Assembly (NCBI GenBank): GCA_002702655.1
Contig: PABB01000031.1
Coordinates: 79,338-143,337, forward strand
Direction: 5' to 3'
Length of the DNA: 64,000 bases
From: Planctomycetaceae bacterium
Lineage (GTDB): Bacteria > Planctomycetota > Planctomycetia > Pirellulales > Lacipirellulaceae
Positions within the stretch are counted from its first letter, which is position 1. Each line of letters opens with the position of its first letter. The position numbers and the translations under genes are program-made. This document shows, one piece after another, positions 20,819 to 29,676 of the stretch. The notes beneath the pieces are model-generated. The model was not told the origin of the DNA. It saw nothing but the letters and a program-made list of their open reading frames with translations, and searched no databases.

Positions 20819-23386
20819 TCAGGGCGCGTCGGCTTTCTCGACCAGGTCGCTGGCGGCGTTCGCCAGTCGTATGTAATCCGCGCAAATGTCGATGACGTAC
20901 TCGTTCTCTCCCCAGAGAAACGGCCAGTCGTTCTTGTTCTCCAAGAAGTCGGGCTGAATCAACAGCACGCCCGGCGTGACGCCGCCGGCGATGAACGAAA
21001 AATCAGCTCGATTATTTCCGTAGGCGATTGTCTTCGACTGCAGTCCCACGCCCGACACAAATGACACGTTGGAGTACGGATGGCAGCCGTAGATATAGTT
21101 CAGCCCGCGAAAGACGTATTCCGGGCCAATGATCTCGGGATACGCCCGATGCAGCAGATAGTTGGTGAAGGCCCAATTGATCACGGCCGAGTTGCCCGCC
21201 CAGCCGCGAGTCGTGATCGGCACGCCGTAGGGGTTGGCCTGGAGCAGATCGTCGTTTGCCGCTTTGTGACGCTTTACGAACGGGACGAGACGGGTCTTGA
21301 ACTCCTCCGGCAAGTGCGCAACGGCGCTGGCGGCGACTCCGATCAACCGATCCGAATTTCTTTCGAGCCCGGACCAAAGCCGCTCCTGCAAGTCGTCGGC
21401 GTAGTGTTGCTCGCCGGTGGAGATGTACAGCTGCAGGAGCGCTTCCGCCTCGGCGCCCCTGCGGAACGCCGCCCTGCGGGCGTCGCCCGACTCGATCTGC
21501 TCCTGTTCGTCGGACCACGCGCGTTTTGCCGTAGCGAGGCATTCCTCGGCGAGTTCTGCGTTTGTGTCTTGCAGAGCGCGAGCTGCCGCCGCCAAAGCGG
21601 CAACTGAAGCAATGTTCGCGGCGGAGTTCTTGCCAGTGAACGCCCACCGGTCGTCAGGCGTGCCGCTCGACACGCCGTCGGTTTCGTCCCATTTTAGGGT
21701 TGGGTTGAACGGAAGGTTGTCGGTCATCGCGGCGCCGTCGCCCAGATGATGGTACTGGTGCAGATGCGGCACGATGATCCCGGGAATCGCCCGCCCGAAT
21801 GCGCGATGCTGCGCGAGCAGCGCGAGCGTTCCGTGTTCGATTTGCTGCAAGAGATCGGGCGTGCCGTCAGGATGATGGATATCGACCAAGCGCCGCTGCT
21901 GATCGACGAGCGTTTCGTCACGGCGAGGCTGGAACAAGTCCCATGTTTGCGCAAGGCCCAGCACAGTCCCGCAATGCGACCCGGTGCGAATGTCGAAATC
22001 GCCCGCGTCGAACCAACCACCGATATTGAGTCCGGGAATTCGCTCGCCTGGCTTGTATTTGGTTTCCGTGCTGTCCCCGGACCGGTAGCCGTCGAAATGC
22101 TGGTGATTCAACGGCGCCTGCCGGGCGTCGTCCAGATGCGCCGCCCCGTGCCACACTCGGTAAGCCTCGTTTACCCGCACATGGTCCATCTGCACGGGGA
22201 ACCAGACGTCCAGCGTCGGTTGCCACACGTCGTCGAGCACGTGGCGGCTCACAGGTATCGGGCCGGAACGGTGTTCGCCGTATTCAATGCGGTAGAGGCC
22301 GGGCTCCCGGATTTCGCTGAAATCGAACCGGACGTAGTGGTAGCGATACAAATCGCCCCAGTCAGCAACTTGGCCCCGCAATGCTTCGACCCACTCGCCC
22401 TCATCGGTCCAGCGGAGGACGCTTGCCGACGGCAGTGGCTTATCGTGCGGGTCGAGTTCAATGACGGCAACCTTCTCTTGGTCCGGCGTATAGCCGACCT
22501 GTGAATGCCCGATGTTCGGCGCGCGAACCCAATTCGGTATCACCGCGGGCGTGATCACCCATTCGACGACGGTCCCCGTTTGACCGGCCGGCAGCAGCGA
22601 TCGTACGACAAACCATCCGTTCTGGGCGACGTTTCGGCCATCGAGCAATTGCAGCGGGCCACCGGTCTTCGTCGCGATGCGCACCCGACGTGCGGGGTCC
22701 TCGGGCGCGAGAATCAGCGTCCGTCCCTCCGCTATCGGCTTGGGCTCAATGAACTCATTTCGCCCGTGATCGTCGAACGTGGAATGTCCGGCAAACTGCC
22801 GCAGTCGTTCGTTATCCGGCCTGACCGTCATGGCGCTGGCGGGAGAGCGAGGAAATCTCGCGACGTCGTCGTCAATGCGATACGTCGATTCAAAATACGC
22901 CGACGGCAGGAACTCCAGATTGAGCCCCGCGCGGCCCTCAAGGGCCTGCGGGACTGGCTTGTCCAGGACGACGCGCATCAGCACGGCGTCGCCAGCAGCC
23001 TCCACTTCCAGGCGAGACTCGAAGTCGTAGTCGTCGTATCTCGTGCGAACAACAATACGGTTCTGGTCCCTGCGAACCGCCCGATCCGCCACCGTCGGAA
23101 TCGGATCCCACTGTTCGGGCGTCGGGTTCAAACGGACCGCCCCGCCGGTGGCGGTGCGCACTCCATGGTGGACCATGATAACGCCGGACGTCTTCTCGTC
23201 GAAGAACATCCCGTTGTAGCCGGCGTCGAACGCCATCACGCTGAATCCGCGAGCCTCGAAATACCCCAAATCGTTCAGGGCAATATCAGCGGCATTCCCA
23301 GTCGTCGTCCGGCAGCATAGCAGGCTCACAAAAATCCAACTCGCATACGAGACGCGAGACACGGCGTGCTTGATCAATTTCGTCAT
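20819..23386 (-). CDS. GH9 glycoside hydrolase with extended N-terminus
   Basis: The 855-residue protein has a signal peptide (about 1-32, ending GNA-AD). It then has an unusual segment of about 250 residues (35-285) that looks like a beta-sandwich and is not part of standard GH9 enzymes. A CelD-type Ig domain follows (about 289-380, HSQVGYTPDQEKVAVI), then the (alpha/alpha)6 barrel (about 385-850). The catalytic aspartates are in GGWFDAGDFD (Asp460, Asp463) and the acid Glu829 is in WGENEYVID. GH9 enzymes act mainly on beta-1,4-glucans, but some use other beta-linked oligosaccharides. It is the first gene of the minus-strand run, divergent from xylA. No Shine-Dalgarno sequence is visible. 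Confidence 0.87.
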   Translation of the reverse strand: MTKLIKHAVSRVSYASWIFVSLLCCRTTTGNAADIALNDLGYFEARGFSVMAFDAGYNGMFFDEKTSGVIMVHHGVRTATGGAVRLNPTPEQWDPIPTVADRAVRRDQNRIVVRTRYDDYDFESRLEVEAAGDAVLMRVVLDKPVPQALEGRAGLNLEFLPSAYFESTYRIDDDVARFPRSPASAMTVRPDNERLRQFAGHSTFDDHGRNEFIEPKPIAEGRTLILAPEDPARRVRIATKTGGPLQLLDGRNVAQNGWFVVRSLLPAGQTGTVVEWVITPAVIPNWVRAPNIGHSQVGYTPDQEKVAVIELDPHDKPLPSASVLRWTDEGEWVEALRGQVADWGDLYRYHYVRFDFSEIREPGLYRIEYGEHRSGPIPVSRHVLDDVWQPTLDVWFPVQMDHVRVNEAYRVWHGAAHLDDARQAPLNHQHFDGYRSGDSTETKYKPGERIPGLNIGGWFDAGDFDIRTGSHCGTVLGLAQTWDLFQPRRDETLVDQQRRLVDIHHPDGTPDLLQQIEHGTLALLAQHRAFGRAIPGIIVPHLHQYHHLGDGAAMTDNLPFNPTLKWDETDGVSSGTPDDRWAFTGKNSAANIASVAALAAAARALQDTNAELAEECLATAKRAWSDEQEQIESGDARRAAFRRGAEAEALLQLYISTGEQHYADDLQERLWSGLERNSDRLIGVAASAVAHLPEEFKTRLVPFVKRHKAANDDLLQANPYGVPITTRGWAGNSAVINWAFTNYLLHRAYPEIIGPEYVFRGLNYIYGCHPYSNVSFVSGVGLQSKTIAYGNNRADFSFIAGGVTPGVLLIQPDFLENKNDWPFLWGENEYVIDICADYIRLANAASDLVEKADAP

Positions 23387-24240
23387 CGTTGGTTACTTCG
23401 ATGGAGGTGAATTGTCTCGCGTTCGCATGCTCCGATCATTGCAGCGGTCGCAATCTGAGACCGCGACCACGAACGGTCCGACGGCTGAAGTCCGAGTGGC
23501 GGTCGTGGCTCTCAATGATTGGCGCCATAAGTACTGGGTGGCTTGATCCAGAAAAGGGCGAACGCGATCGCGTGCTCCGCTCGACCTGACAATCACGCGT
23601 GACAGAACGAGCTGACGACGACCGGCGGATGCGACGAGCAACGGCGTGGTTCCTGATAAGATCTTCGCTACTTGGACGAGCCCCCCGCTCAGGCACAGCG
23701 ACGCCAACGGCGCGCGTGGCTTGGATAAGCATTGTGGCCGCAAAAAGCTCTGCAGCGATTTGCTAAAAACTGTCAACAATATGAGGCGACGGGCCGGAAA
23801 AGTACCATCAGACAAGCCGTCCGCAGATCAAATGGAACCCGCGGGCGCACGGCAGCTATCGGTGGCTGGCAAAGTGCAAATTAACGTCTCCCCAACCAGC
23901 AAACTGACAGCGCTGCCAGTAACATATATGAATCGTTTGCAGGTTTCCACGAAGATTTTCCATCAATAATTGAAATCGCAGTCAAAAGGGGCATAATCCA
24001 GAGACGGTTCAGGTCAATGGACTCCGCGGATCTACCGCGAGCACAGCGGTTTGGGCTCGGCAACCGCAGCCCGCGCTCCGCGCACACGGGGCCCAGCCCG
24101 GGCGGGCGAACATCACGGCCTACGGACATGGCCACGAAGGCGAGCAGCAGTCGCTTCGTAGCGGCTACTCCCGACAGTCATGTTGACGCTCGCTACACTG
24201 CGACCTTTACGACCAACTATCGCTTTCGATTCGAACACTC
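23387..24240. other. Divergent regulatory region between GH9 and xylA
   Basis: The 854 bases between the divergent GH9 and xylose isomerase genes contain only short, unconserved open frames on both strands. The interesting part is 23760-23970, which is AT-richer than its surroundings. It contains AAACTGTCAACAATATGAGG and a near-perfect 18-bp palindrome at 23903-23920. Both operon promoters should lie here, but I could not identify them with confidence. Confidence 0.5.
23903..23920. promoter_or_regulatory. 18-bp palindrome upstream of xylA, candidate LacI-family operator
   Basis: ACTGACAGCGCTGCCAGT is palindromic except for one mismatched pair (positions 5 and 14) and has the central CG typical of LacI-family operators. 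Its half-site TGACAGCGC (complement GCGCTGTCA) recurs twice in front of the LacI-type gene (42566-42582 and 42634-42649) and with one change in front of lacZ (6803-6828). It is placed between the divergent GH9 and xylA transcription units. Binding by the LacI-type protein is inference. Confidence 0.5.
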
Positions 24241-25551
24241 ATGACAGCATTTTCCGAAGTCTCTCGCATCAATTTCGAAGGCCCCGACAGCCGCAACGCG
24301 CTGGCGTTCCGCTACTACGACGAGAACGAAGTGATTGAGGGCAAATCCATGAAGGACCACCTGCGGTTCAGCGTGGTCTATTGGCATACGTTTCGCGGGC
24401 AGGGAAGCGATCCCTTTGGACCGGGTACGGCGCTGCGGCCATGGGACGACGGAACCGACAGCGTTGAGAACGCGCAGCACCGAGCGCGCGTCGCCTTTGA
24501 GTTTTTCGAGAAACTGGGCGCTCCGTTCTACGCGTTCCACGACCGCGACGTCGCGCCCGAGGGGGCCACGCTCGCCGAATCGCACGCCAATCTGGATGCC
24601 GTGGTCCACGTACTGAAGGAAGAGCAGCAGCGCACGGGAGTCCGCCTGTTGTGGGGCACCGCCAACCTATTCTCCCATCCCCGCTACATGCACGGCGCGG
24701 CGACCAGCTGCAACGCCGAGGTCTTCGCCTATGCGGCCGCTCAGGTGAAGAAGGCGATTGAGGTCACCCACGAACTGGGGGGCGAGGGCTACACCTTCTG
24801 GGGAGGACGCGAGGGCTACCAGTGCTTGTGGAACACCGACATGCAGCGCGAGCAGGAGCATCTCGCGCGATTCCTGCATATGGCGGTCGACCATGCCAAG
24901 GCGATTGGCTTCGACCGCCCCTTCTACATCGAGCCCAAACCGAAAGAACCGACCAAGCATCAGTACGACTCCGACGCGGCGGCCTGCCTGAACTTCCTGC
25001 GGCAGTATGATTTGTTGCCCTATTTTAAGCTGAACCTGGAAACCAACCACGCCACGCTGGCCGGGCACTCGATGCACCACGAGCTGGAAGTGGCGGGGGC
25101 GGCCGGGGCCCTGGGTTCGATTGACGCCAACACGGGCGACATGCTTTTGGGCTGGGACACCGACCAATTTGCGACCGACATTTACCTCACCACCCAGTGC
25201 ATGCATGCGATTCTCAAGTACGGTGGGCTGACCACCGGCGGCGTCAATTTCGACGCCAAGGTCCGCCGCGAAAGCTTCGAGCCAATCGACCTGTTCTACG
25301 CGCACATCGGGTCGATGGATGCGTTCGCCCGCGGGCTGAAGATCGCCGCTGCCATGCGGGCCGACGGGCGGCTCGCCCAGATGGTCAACGACCGCTACGG
25401 CAGTTGGCAGTCGGGACTCGGCGCCGAGATTGAAGCTGGTCAGCACAGTTTCGAGTCGCTCTCCATGCTCATGCTGGATAAGGGCGAAGCGGCGGCCAAC
25501 GCCTCGGGCCGCCAGGAACTGTTCGAGAACGTGATCAACCAATACCTGTAG
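24241..25551 (+). CDS. xylA: Xylose isomerase
   Basis: The 436-residue product matches class II xylose isomerases along its whole length. The catalytic His100 and Asp103 lie in [12 protein letters not shown]. The metal site is in [16 protein letters not shown] (Glu231, His240), with further metal-site motifs [20 protein letters not shown] and [16 protein letters not shown]. It converts D-xylose to D-xylulose in the cytoplasm, and there is no signal peptide. It is the first gene of the plus-strand run, with the GH43-CBM6 gene 132 bases downstream. No xylulokinase gene occurs in the window, so that step must be encoded elsewhere. This is the strongest evidence that the surrounding region handles xylose-containing polymers. 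Confidence 0.96.
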   Translation: MTAFSEVSRINFEGPDSRNALAFRYYDENEVIEGKSMKDHLRFSVVYWHTFRGQGSDPFGPGTALRPWDDGTDSVENAQHRARVAFEFFEKLGAPFYAFHDRDVAPEGATLAESHANLDAVVHVLKEEQQRTGVRLLWGTANLFSHPRYMHGAATSCNAEVFAYAAAQVKKAIEVTHELGGEGYTFWGGREGYQCLWNTDMQREQEHLARFLHMAVDHAKAIGFDRPFYIEPKPKEPTKHQYDSDAAACLNFLRQYDLLPYFKLNLETNHATLAGHSMHHELEVAGAAGALGSIDANTGDMLLGWDTDQFATDIYLTTQCMHAILKYGGLTTGGVNFDAKVRRESFEPIDLFYAHIGSMDAFARGLKIAAAMRADGRLAQMVNDRYGSWQSGLGAEIEAGQHSFESLSMLMLDKGEAAANASGRQELFENVINQYL

Positions 25552-25683
25552 TCGGATTTTCGCTTGCCACGCGGCGGCCAAGGGCGACTCGACGCCGTCC
25601 GCCCCCCGCTGCGGCCGCGCGTCTTGCTGCGGCCGCGGATGCACTCGTCACGCGACTCTGTTCCACTCCTCGGGAACGGCCCC

Positions 25684-27078
25684 ATGACACGCTTTCCGTT
25701 CACGGCACTCATGATCGCGAGCCTCGCGTGCAGTGCGCCCGTCGCGGCAATCAACCCCATTGTCCAAACGATCTACACCGCGGACCCGGCGCCCGTGGTT
25801 CACGCTGGAACACTTTACCTGTACACCAGTCACGACGAGGACCAGTTGGTGAAGAATTTCTTCACCATGAAGGACTGGCGGTGTTTCTCGACGAACGACA
25901 TGGTCAACTGGACCGACCACGGCGCCGTCGCGTCGCTGCGAAACTTCACGTGGGCCGATCCAAAGATCTCCGGCTGGGGCGGTTTCGAGAACGGCGCTTG
26001 GGCGCCCCAGGCGATCGAGCGGGACGGCAAGTGGTACTTGTACGTGCCGCTGCAAGGGCGGGGCATCGGCGTGCTCGTGGCCGACAATCCGTTTGGCCCC
26101 TTCGAGGATCCTCTCAACAAGCCGCTGGTGGCCAACGACAACATCGATCCGTCGGTTTTCCTCGACGACGACGGCGACGCCTACTTGTATTGGGGCAATC
26201 CGAAGTGCTGGTACGCCAAGCTCAACGACGACATGATCTCCTACGACACGGCGCTCGGCGACCACGGTCTGGTCGTGCAAGAAATGACGCCCGCAGCATT
26301 CGGCCAGCGGAGCAAGCCTGATCCCCGCCGACCCACGAGCTACGAAGAGGGCCCCTGGCTGTACAAGCGTAACGAATTGTACTACTTGTTCTTTGGCGCC
26401 GGGCCTATTCCCGAGCACCTGGGCTACTCCACATCAACCAGCCCGGCCGGTCCGTGGAAGTACGGCGGCGTGGTCATGTCGACTCAAGGCGGCAGTTTCA
26501 CCAACCACCCCGGCGTCGTCGACTACCACGGCAAGACTTACCTGTTCTATCACAATGCGGCCTTGCCTGGCGGCGGTGGGTTTCACCGCTCGGTCTGCGT
26601 CGACGAATTGACATTCAACCGGGATGGCTCGGTCGTTCCGCTGGACATGACCGAAGACGGCCCCGCGCCGGTGGCGGAGCTCGACCCTTACCAGCGCGTC
26701 GAGGCGGAGACCATTGCCTGGGCGAGCGGCGTCGAAACCGAACCGGCGGGCGACAAGCCGGGCAACATGGTCATCGCCGCGGTGGACGATGGCGATTCGA
26801 TTGAGGTGCAGAACGTCGACTTCGGCGCACCCGGTGCTGCCAAATTTGCCGCGTCCGTGGCGAGCGACGAGGATGCAGGCGGAACGATCGAACTGCGACT
26901 GGACAGCGCCGACGGTCCGCTGATCGGCGCCTTGTCTATCCCCGGCACCGCAGGGTCGTGGAAGACGCTCTCCACCGACGTGACCAAAACGTTCGGCGTC
27001 CATGACCTTTTTCTTATCTTCCGTGGCCCGCCCGCGGGCAACCTGTACCGGGTCGATTGGTGGAAATTCGAACCATGA
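25684..27078 (+). CDS. GH43 arabinofuranosidase/xylosidase with CBM6-like domain
   Basis: The frame is open from 25564, but the ATG at 25684 starts a clear signal peptide (MTRFPFTALMIASLACSAPV, cut near AA-IN) and is chosen. The five-bladed propeller (about residues 25-310) shows the GH43 triad: base Asp in YTADPAPVV, pKa-modulating Asp in NIDPSVFLDDDG, and acid Glu in SYEEGPWLYKR. A C-terminal CBM6-like domain (about 335-464, from PYQRVEAETIAW) follows. This layout is known from bifunctional beta-xylosidase/alpha-L-arabinofuranosidase enzymes. The 464-residue protein is probably periplasmic. It closely resembles the GH43-CBM6 gene at 32991 in layout. Confidence 0.88.
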   Translation: MTRFPFTALMIASLACSAPVAAINPIVQTIYTADPAPVVHAGTLYLYTSHDEDQLVKNFFTMKDWRCFSTNDMVNWTDHGAVASLRNFTWADPKISGWGGFENGAWAPQAIERDGKWYLYVPLQGRGIGVLVADNPFGPFEDPLNKPLVANDNIDPSVFLDDDGDAYLYWGNPKCWYAKLNDDMISYDTALGDHGLVVQEMTPAAFGQRSKPDPRRPTSYEEGPWLYKRNELYYLFFGAGPIPEHLGYSTSTSPAGPWKYGGVVMSTQGGSFTNHPGVVDYHGKTYLFYHNAALPGGGGFHRSVCVDELTFNRDGSVVPLDMTEDGPAPVAELDPYQRVEAETIAWASGVETEPAGDKPGNMVIAAVDDGDSIEVQNVDFGAPGAAKFAASVASDEDAGGTIELRLDSADGPLIGALSIPGTAGSWKTLSTDVTKTFGVHDLFLIFRGPPAGNLYRVDWWKFEP

Positions 27079-27178
27079 CGGCCACTGAGCGGGGGGGAGA
27101 CCATAGCGGCCAGCGAACGAGCGTAACGCACGTCCCGTTGCCGATTCTTGACATTTTCCAGCGTAAGGGCGAGAGCCG

Positions 27179-29554
27179 ATGAGCTGCAAACAGTGCCTGA
27201 TCTCCCTGGCGTTGGCCGTTACGTTCGCAGCGGCCGCATGCGGTTCGTCTGAGAGCCACGCGCCGGGCAAAAACGTCCTGTGGTACGACCACCCCGCCGA
27301 TCGCTGGGAAGAAGCCCTGCCGGTTGGCAACGGCCGCGTGGGGGCGATGGTCTTTGGCGGCCCCACCGAGGAGCGGCTGCAGCTGAATGAAGGAACACTG
27401 TGGGCCGGCGGACCGTATGACCCCGTCAATCCGCAGGCCAAGGCGGCGTTGCCGGAGGTGCGCCGGCTGGTGTTTGCAGGCCAATACAGAGAAGCCGCCG
27501 AGTTAATCGATCGGCGCGTCATTGCCAAGCCGCGCGGGCAGATGCCGTACCAGACGATTGGCGACCTGCTGCTGACGTTCCCCGCGGGCGAGGTTGCCGA
27601 GTATCGCCGCGAATTGGACCTCGACACGGCCGTGGCATCGGTCCGCTACGTGAAAGACGACGTGCGATTCTCGCGGCAGGTGTTCGCCAACGCGCCGCAC
27701 AACGTAATCGTGGTGCGAATCACGGCGGATCGCCCCGGCAGTCTTTCGTTTACCGCCAGAATGAACAGCCCCATGCCGGACGCTGCGGTTGCGATTGACG
27801 GCAGCGACACGTTGGTGCTCAGCGGTCGAGGCGGCGATTCTGGCGGCGTACAGGGCGTTGTCCGCTTCCAGTCGCGGGTGAAAGTCGTCGTCACGGGCGG
27901 CCGCGTCACCCCCGCCGAGACCCGTTTGCAGGTCGATGGGGCCGACGCCGCGACGCTGCTGATTGTCTCGGCCACCAATTTCAAACGCTTCGACGACGTC
28001 AGCGGCGATGCCGCGGTAACCGCCGCGCAGTTGCTCGACGCGGCGGCGGAGCATTCCGCCGATGCACTGCGAGCCGAGCACCTTGCCGATTATCAGCCGC
28101 TGTTTCGTCGCGTCACGCTCGATTTGGGCGAGTCGGAAGCGAGTCGTCTTCCGGCCGACGTGCGGATTCAGCAGTTTGCCAGCGGGGACGATGCGGCGCT
28201 GTACTACCAGTTCGCCCGCTACCTGCTCATCAGTAGCTCGCGTCCCCTCGGGCAGCCAGCCAACCTGCAGGGCATTTGGAATGCCAGCACCAACCCGCCC
28301 TGGCAAAGCAAATACACAATCAACATCAACACCGAGATGAACTACTGGCCAGCCGAGCCTGGCAACTTGGCCGAATGCGTCGAGCCATTGATTGACATGG
28401 TCGAGGATCTGACCGTCACGGGTAGCCGCACGGCTCGTGATATGTACGGAGCGCGGGGCTGGGTCGCCCACCACAACACGGATTTGTGGCGCGCGACCGC
28501 GCCGATCGACGGCGCCAATTGGGGGACTTGGCCGACCGGCGGGGCATGGCTCTGCCTGCACTTGTGGGACCGCTACGAGTTCAGCGGCGACCGCGCCGTG
28601 CTGCAGCGAATTTACCCCACACTGAAGGGAGCAGCCGAGTTTTTTCTCGACACGCTGCAGTCTGATCCCTCGGGGAAGTGGCTCGTGACCAACCCGTCGA
28701 TTTCGCCGGAGCTGTGGCATCCCTTCGGTTCGGCGGTTTGCGCCGGGCCGACCATGGATATGCAAATCCTGCGGGACCTGTTCGCCCATGCCGTCAAGGC
28801 GTCGGCCATCCTCGGGGTCGACAAGGACTTTCGCGAGCAGCTTCAAGCGGCCCGCGCGCGGCTCGCGCCCAATCAAGTTGGCGCCGGCGGGCAGTTGCGG
28901 GAGTGGCTGGAGGATTGGGACCTGCAGAATCGCGATCAACGCCATCGGCACGTTTCGCACCTGTATGGGCTGTTTCCGGGACGCGACATTTCGCTGCGCG
29001 AGACTCCCGTGTTGGCCGCCGCCGCCAAGAAGTCCTTGGAGATGCGCGGCGATCGCGCGACCGGCTGGGCCACGGCATGGCGGCTCTGCCTGTGGGCTTA
29101 CCTGGGCGACGGCGATCACGCCCACGTGATTCTCAAACATCTGATCTCGCCGGGCCTGACTTATCCGAACATGTTCGACGCCCATCCGCCGTTTCAGATC
29201 GACGGCAACTTCGGCGGTGCGGCGGGGATTGCCGACATGCTCATGCAAAGTCGCCTAGGGACGATTGCCGACGCCACCGATTCCTCTGCCATGGTCGCCG
29301 AGATTGAAGTGCTGCCCGCCTTGCCCTCCGCCTGGTCGGCCGGCGCGGTCACGGGTCTGCGAGCGCGCGGAGGATTTGAAGTGGACGTGACATGGCGAGA
29401 CGGAACCTTGGCGGCCGTCTCGCTACGCCGCGTGACCGGCGACCACGATCAGGCGACTGTGCGCTACGCCGATCGCATTGCGGAGATCGTTTTGGAAATG
29501 GGTCAGCAGGTCCGTTTGAACGCCCAGCTGGAAATCGTCGCCCCGACTCCCTGA
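27179..29554 (+). CDS. GH95 alpha-L-fucosidase/alpha-L-galactosidase-type enzyme
   Basis: The N-terminus (MSCKQCLISLALAVTFAAAA, then CGSS) fits a lipoprotein signal with a lipobox Cys near residue 21, so outer-membrane or periplasmic anchoring is likely. The GH95 N-domain begins at about 33 with RWEEALPVGNGRVGAMVFGG and LQLNEGTLWAGGPYDP. The (alpha/alpha)6 domain has NINTEMNYWPAEPGN (catalytic Asn pair), LREWLEDWD (acid Glu) and PPFQIDGNFGG (Asp), in agreement with the known 1,2-alpha-L-fucosidase fold. The 791-residue length is normal. It would remove alpha-L-fucose or alpha-L-galactose decorations from hemicellulose. It sits 100 bases after the GH43 gene and 122 bases before the GH3 gene in one apparent operon. 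Confidence 0.9.
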   Translation: MSCKQCLISLALAVTFAAAACGSSESHAPGKNVLWYDHPADRWEEALPVGNGRVGAMVFGGPTEERLQLNEGTLWAGGPYDPVNPQAKAALPEVRRLVFAGQYREAAELIDRRVIAKPRGQMPYQTIGDLLLTFPAGEVAEYRRELDLDTAVASVRYVKDDVRFSRQVFANAPHNVIVVRITADRPGSLSFTARMNSPMPDAAVAIDGSDTLVLSGRGGDSGGVQGVVRFQSRVKVVVTGGRVTPAETRLQVDGADAATLLIVSATNFKRFDDVSGDAAVTAAQLLDAAAEHSADALRAEHLADYQPLFRRVTLDLGESEASRLPADVRIQQFASGDDAALYYQFARYLLISSSRPLGQPANLQGIWNASTNPPWQSKYTININTEMNYWPAEPGNLAECVEPLIDMVEDLTVTGSRTARDMYGARGWVAHHNTDLWRATAPIDGANWGTWPTGGAWLCLHLWDRYEFSGDRAVLQRIYPTLKGAAEFFLDTLQSDPSGKWLVTNPSISPELWHPFGSAVCAGPTMDMQILRDLFAHAVKASAILGVDKDFREQLQAARARLAPNQVGAGGQLREWLEDWDLQNRDQRHRHVSHLYGLFPGRDISLRETPVLAAAAKKSLEMRGDRATGWATAWRLCLWAYLGDGDHAHVILKHLISPGLTYPNMFDAHPPFQIDGNFGGAAGIADMLMQSRLGTIADATDSSAMVAEIEVLPALPSAWSAGAVTGLRARGGFEVDVTWRDGTLAAVSLRRVTGDHDQATVRYADRIAEIVLEMGQQVRLNAQLEIVAPTP

Positions 29555-29676
29555 CCAGCCGCCGCCTCGGCTGACGCGATAACAGGGGAACGCATGCAGG
29601 CGGGGCAATTCCGAATTTGCGCGGCTGTTACCTGCTCTCACATCCACGATAGAGCGAACGCCCCCAGGAGCATGCA

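Noticed and set aside
23393-23815. Minus-strand 140-codon frame upstream of GH9
   Set aside because: No family motif or start signal, and it lies in the divergent promoter region of GH9 and xylA.
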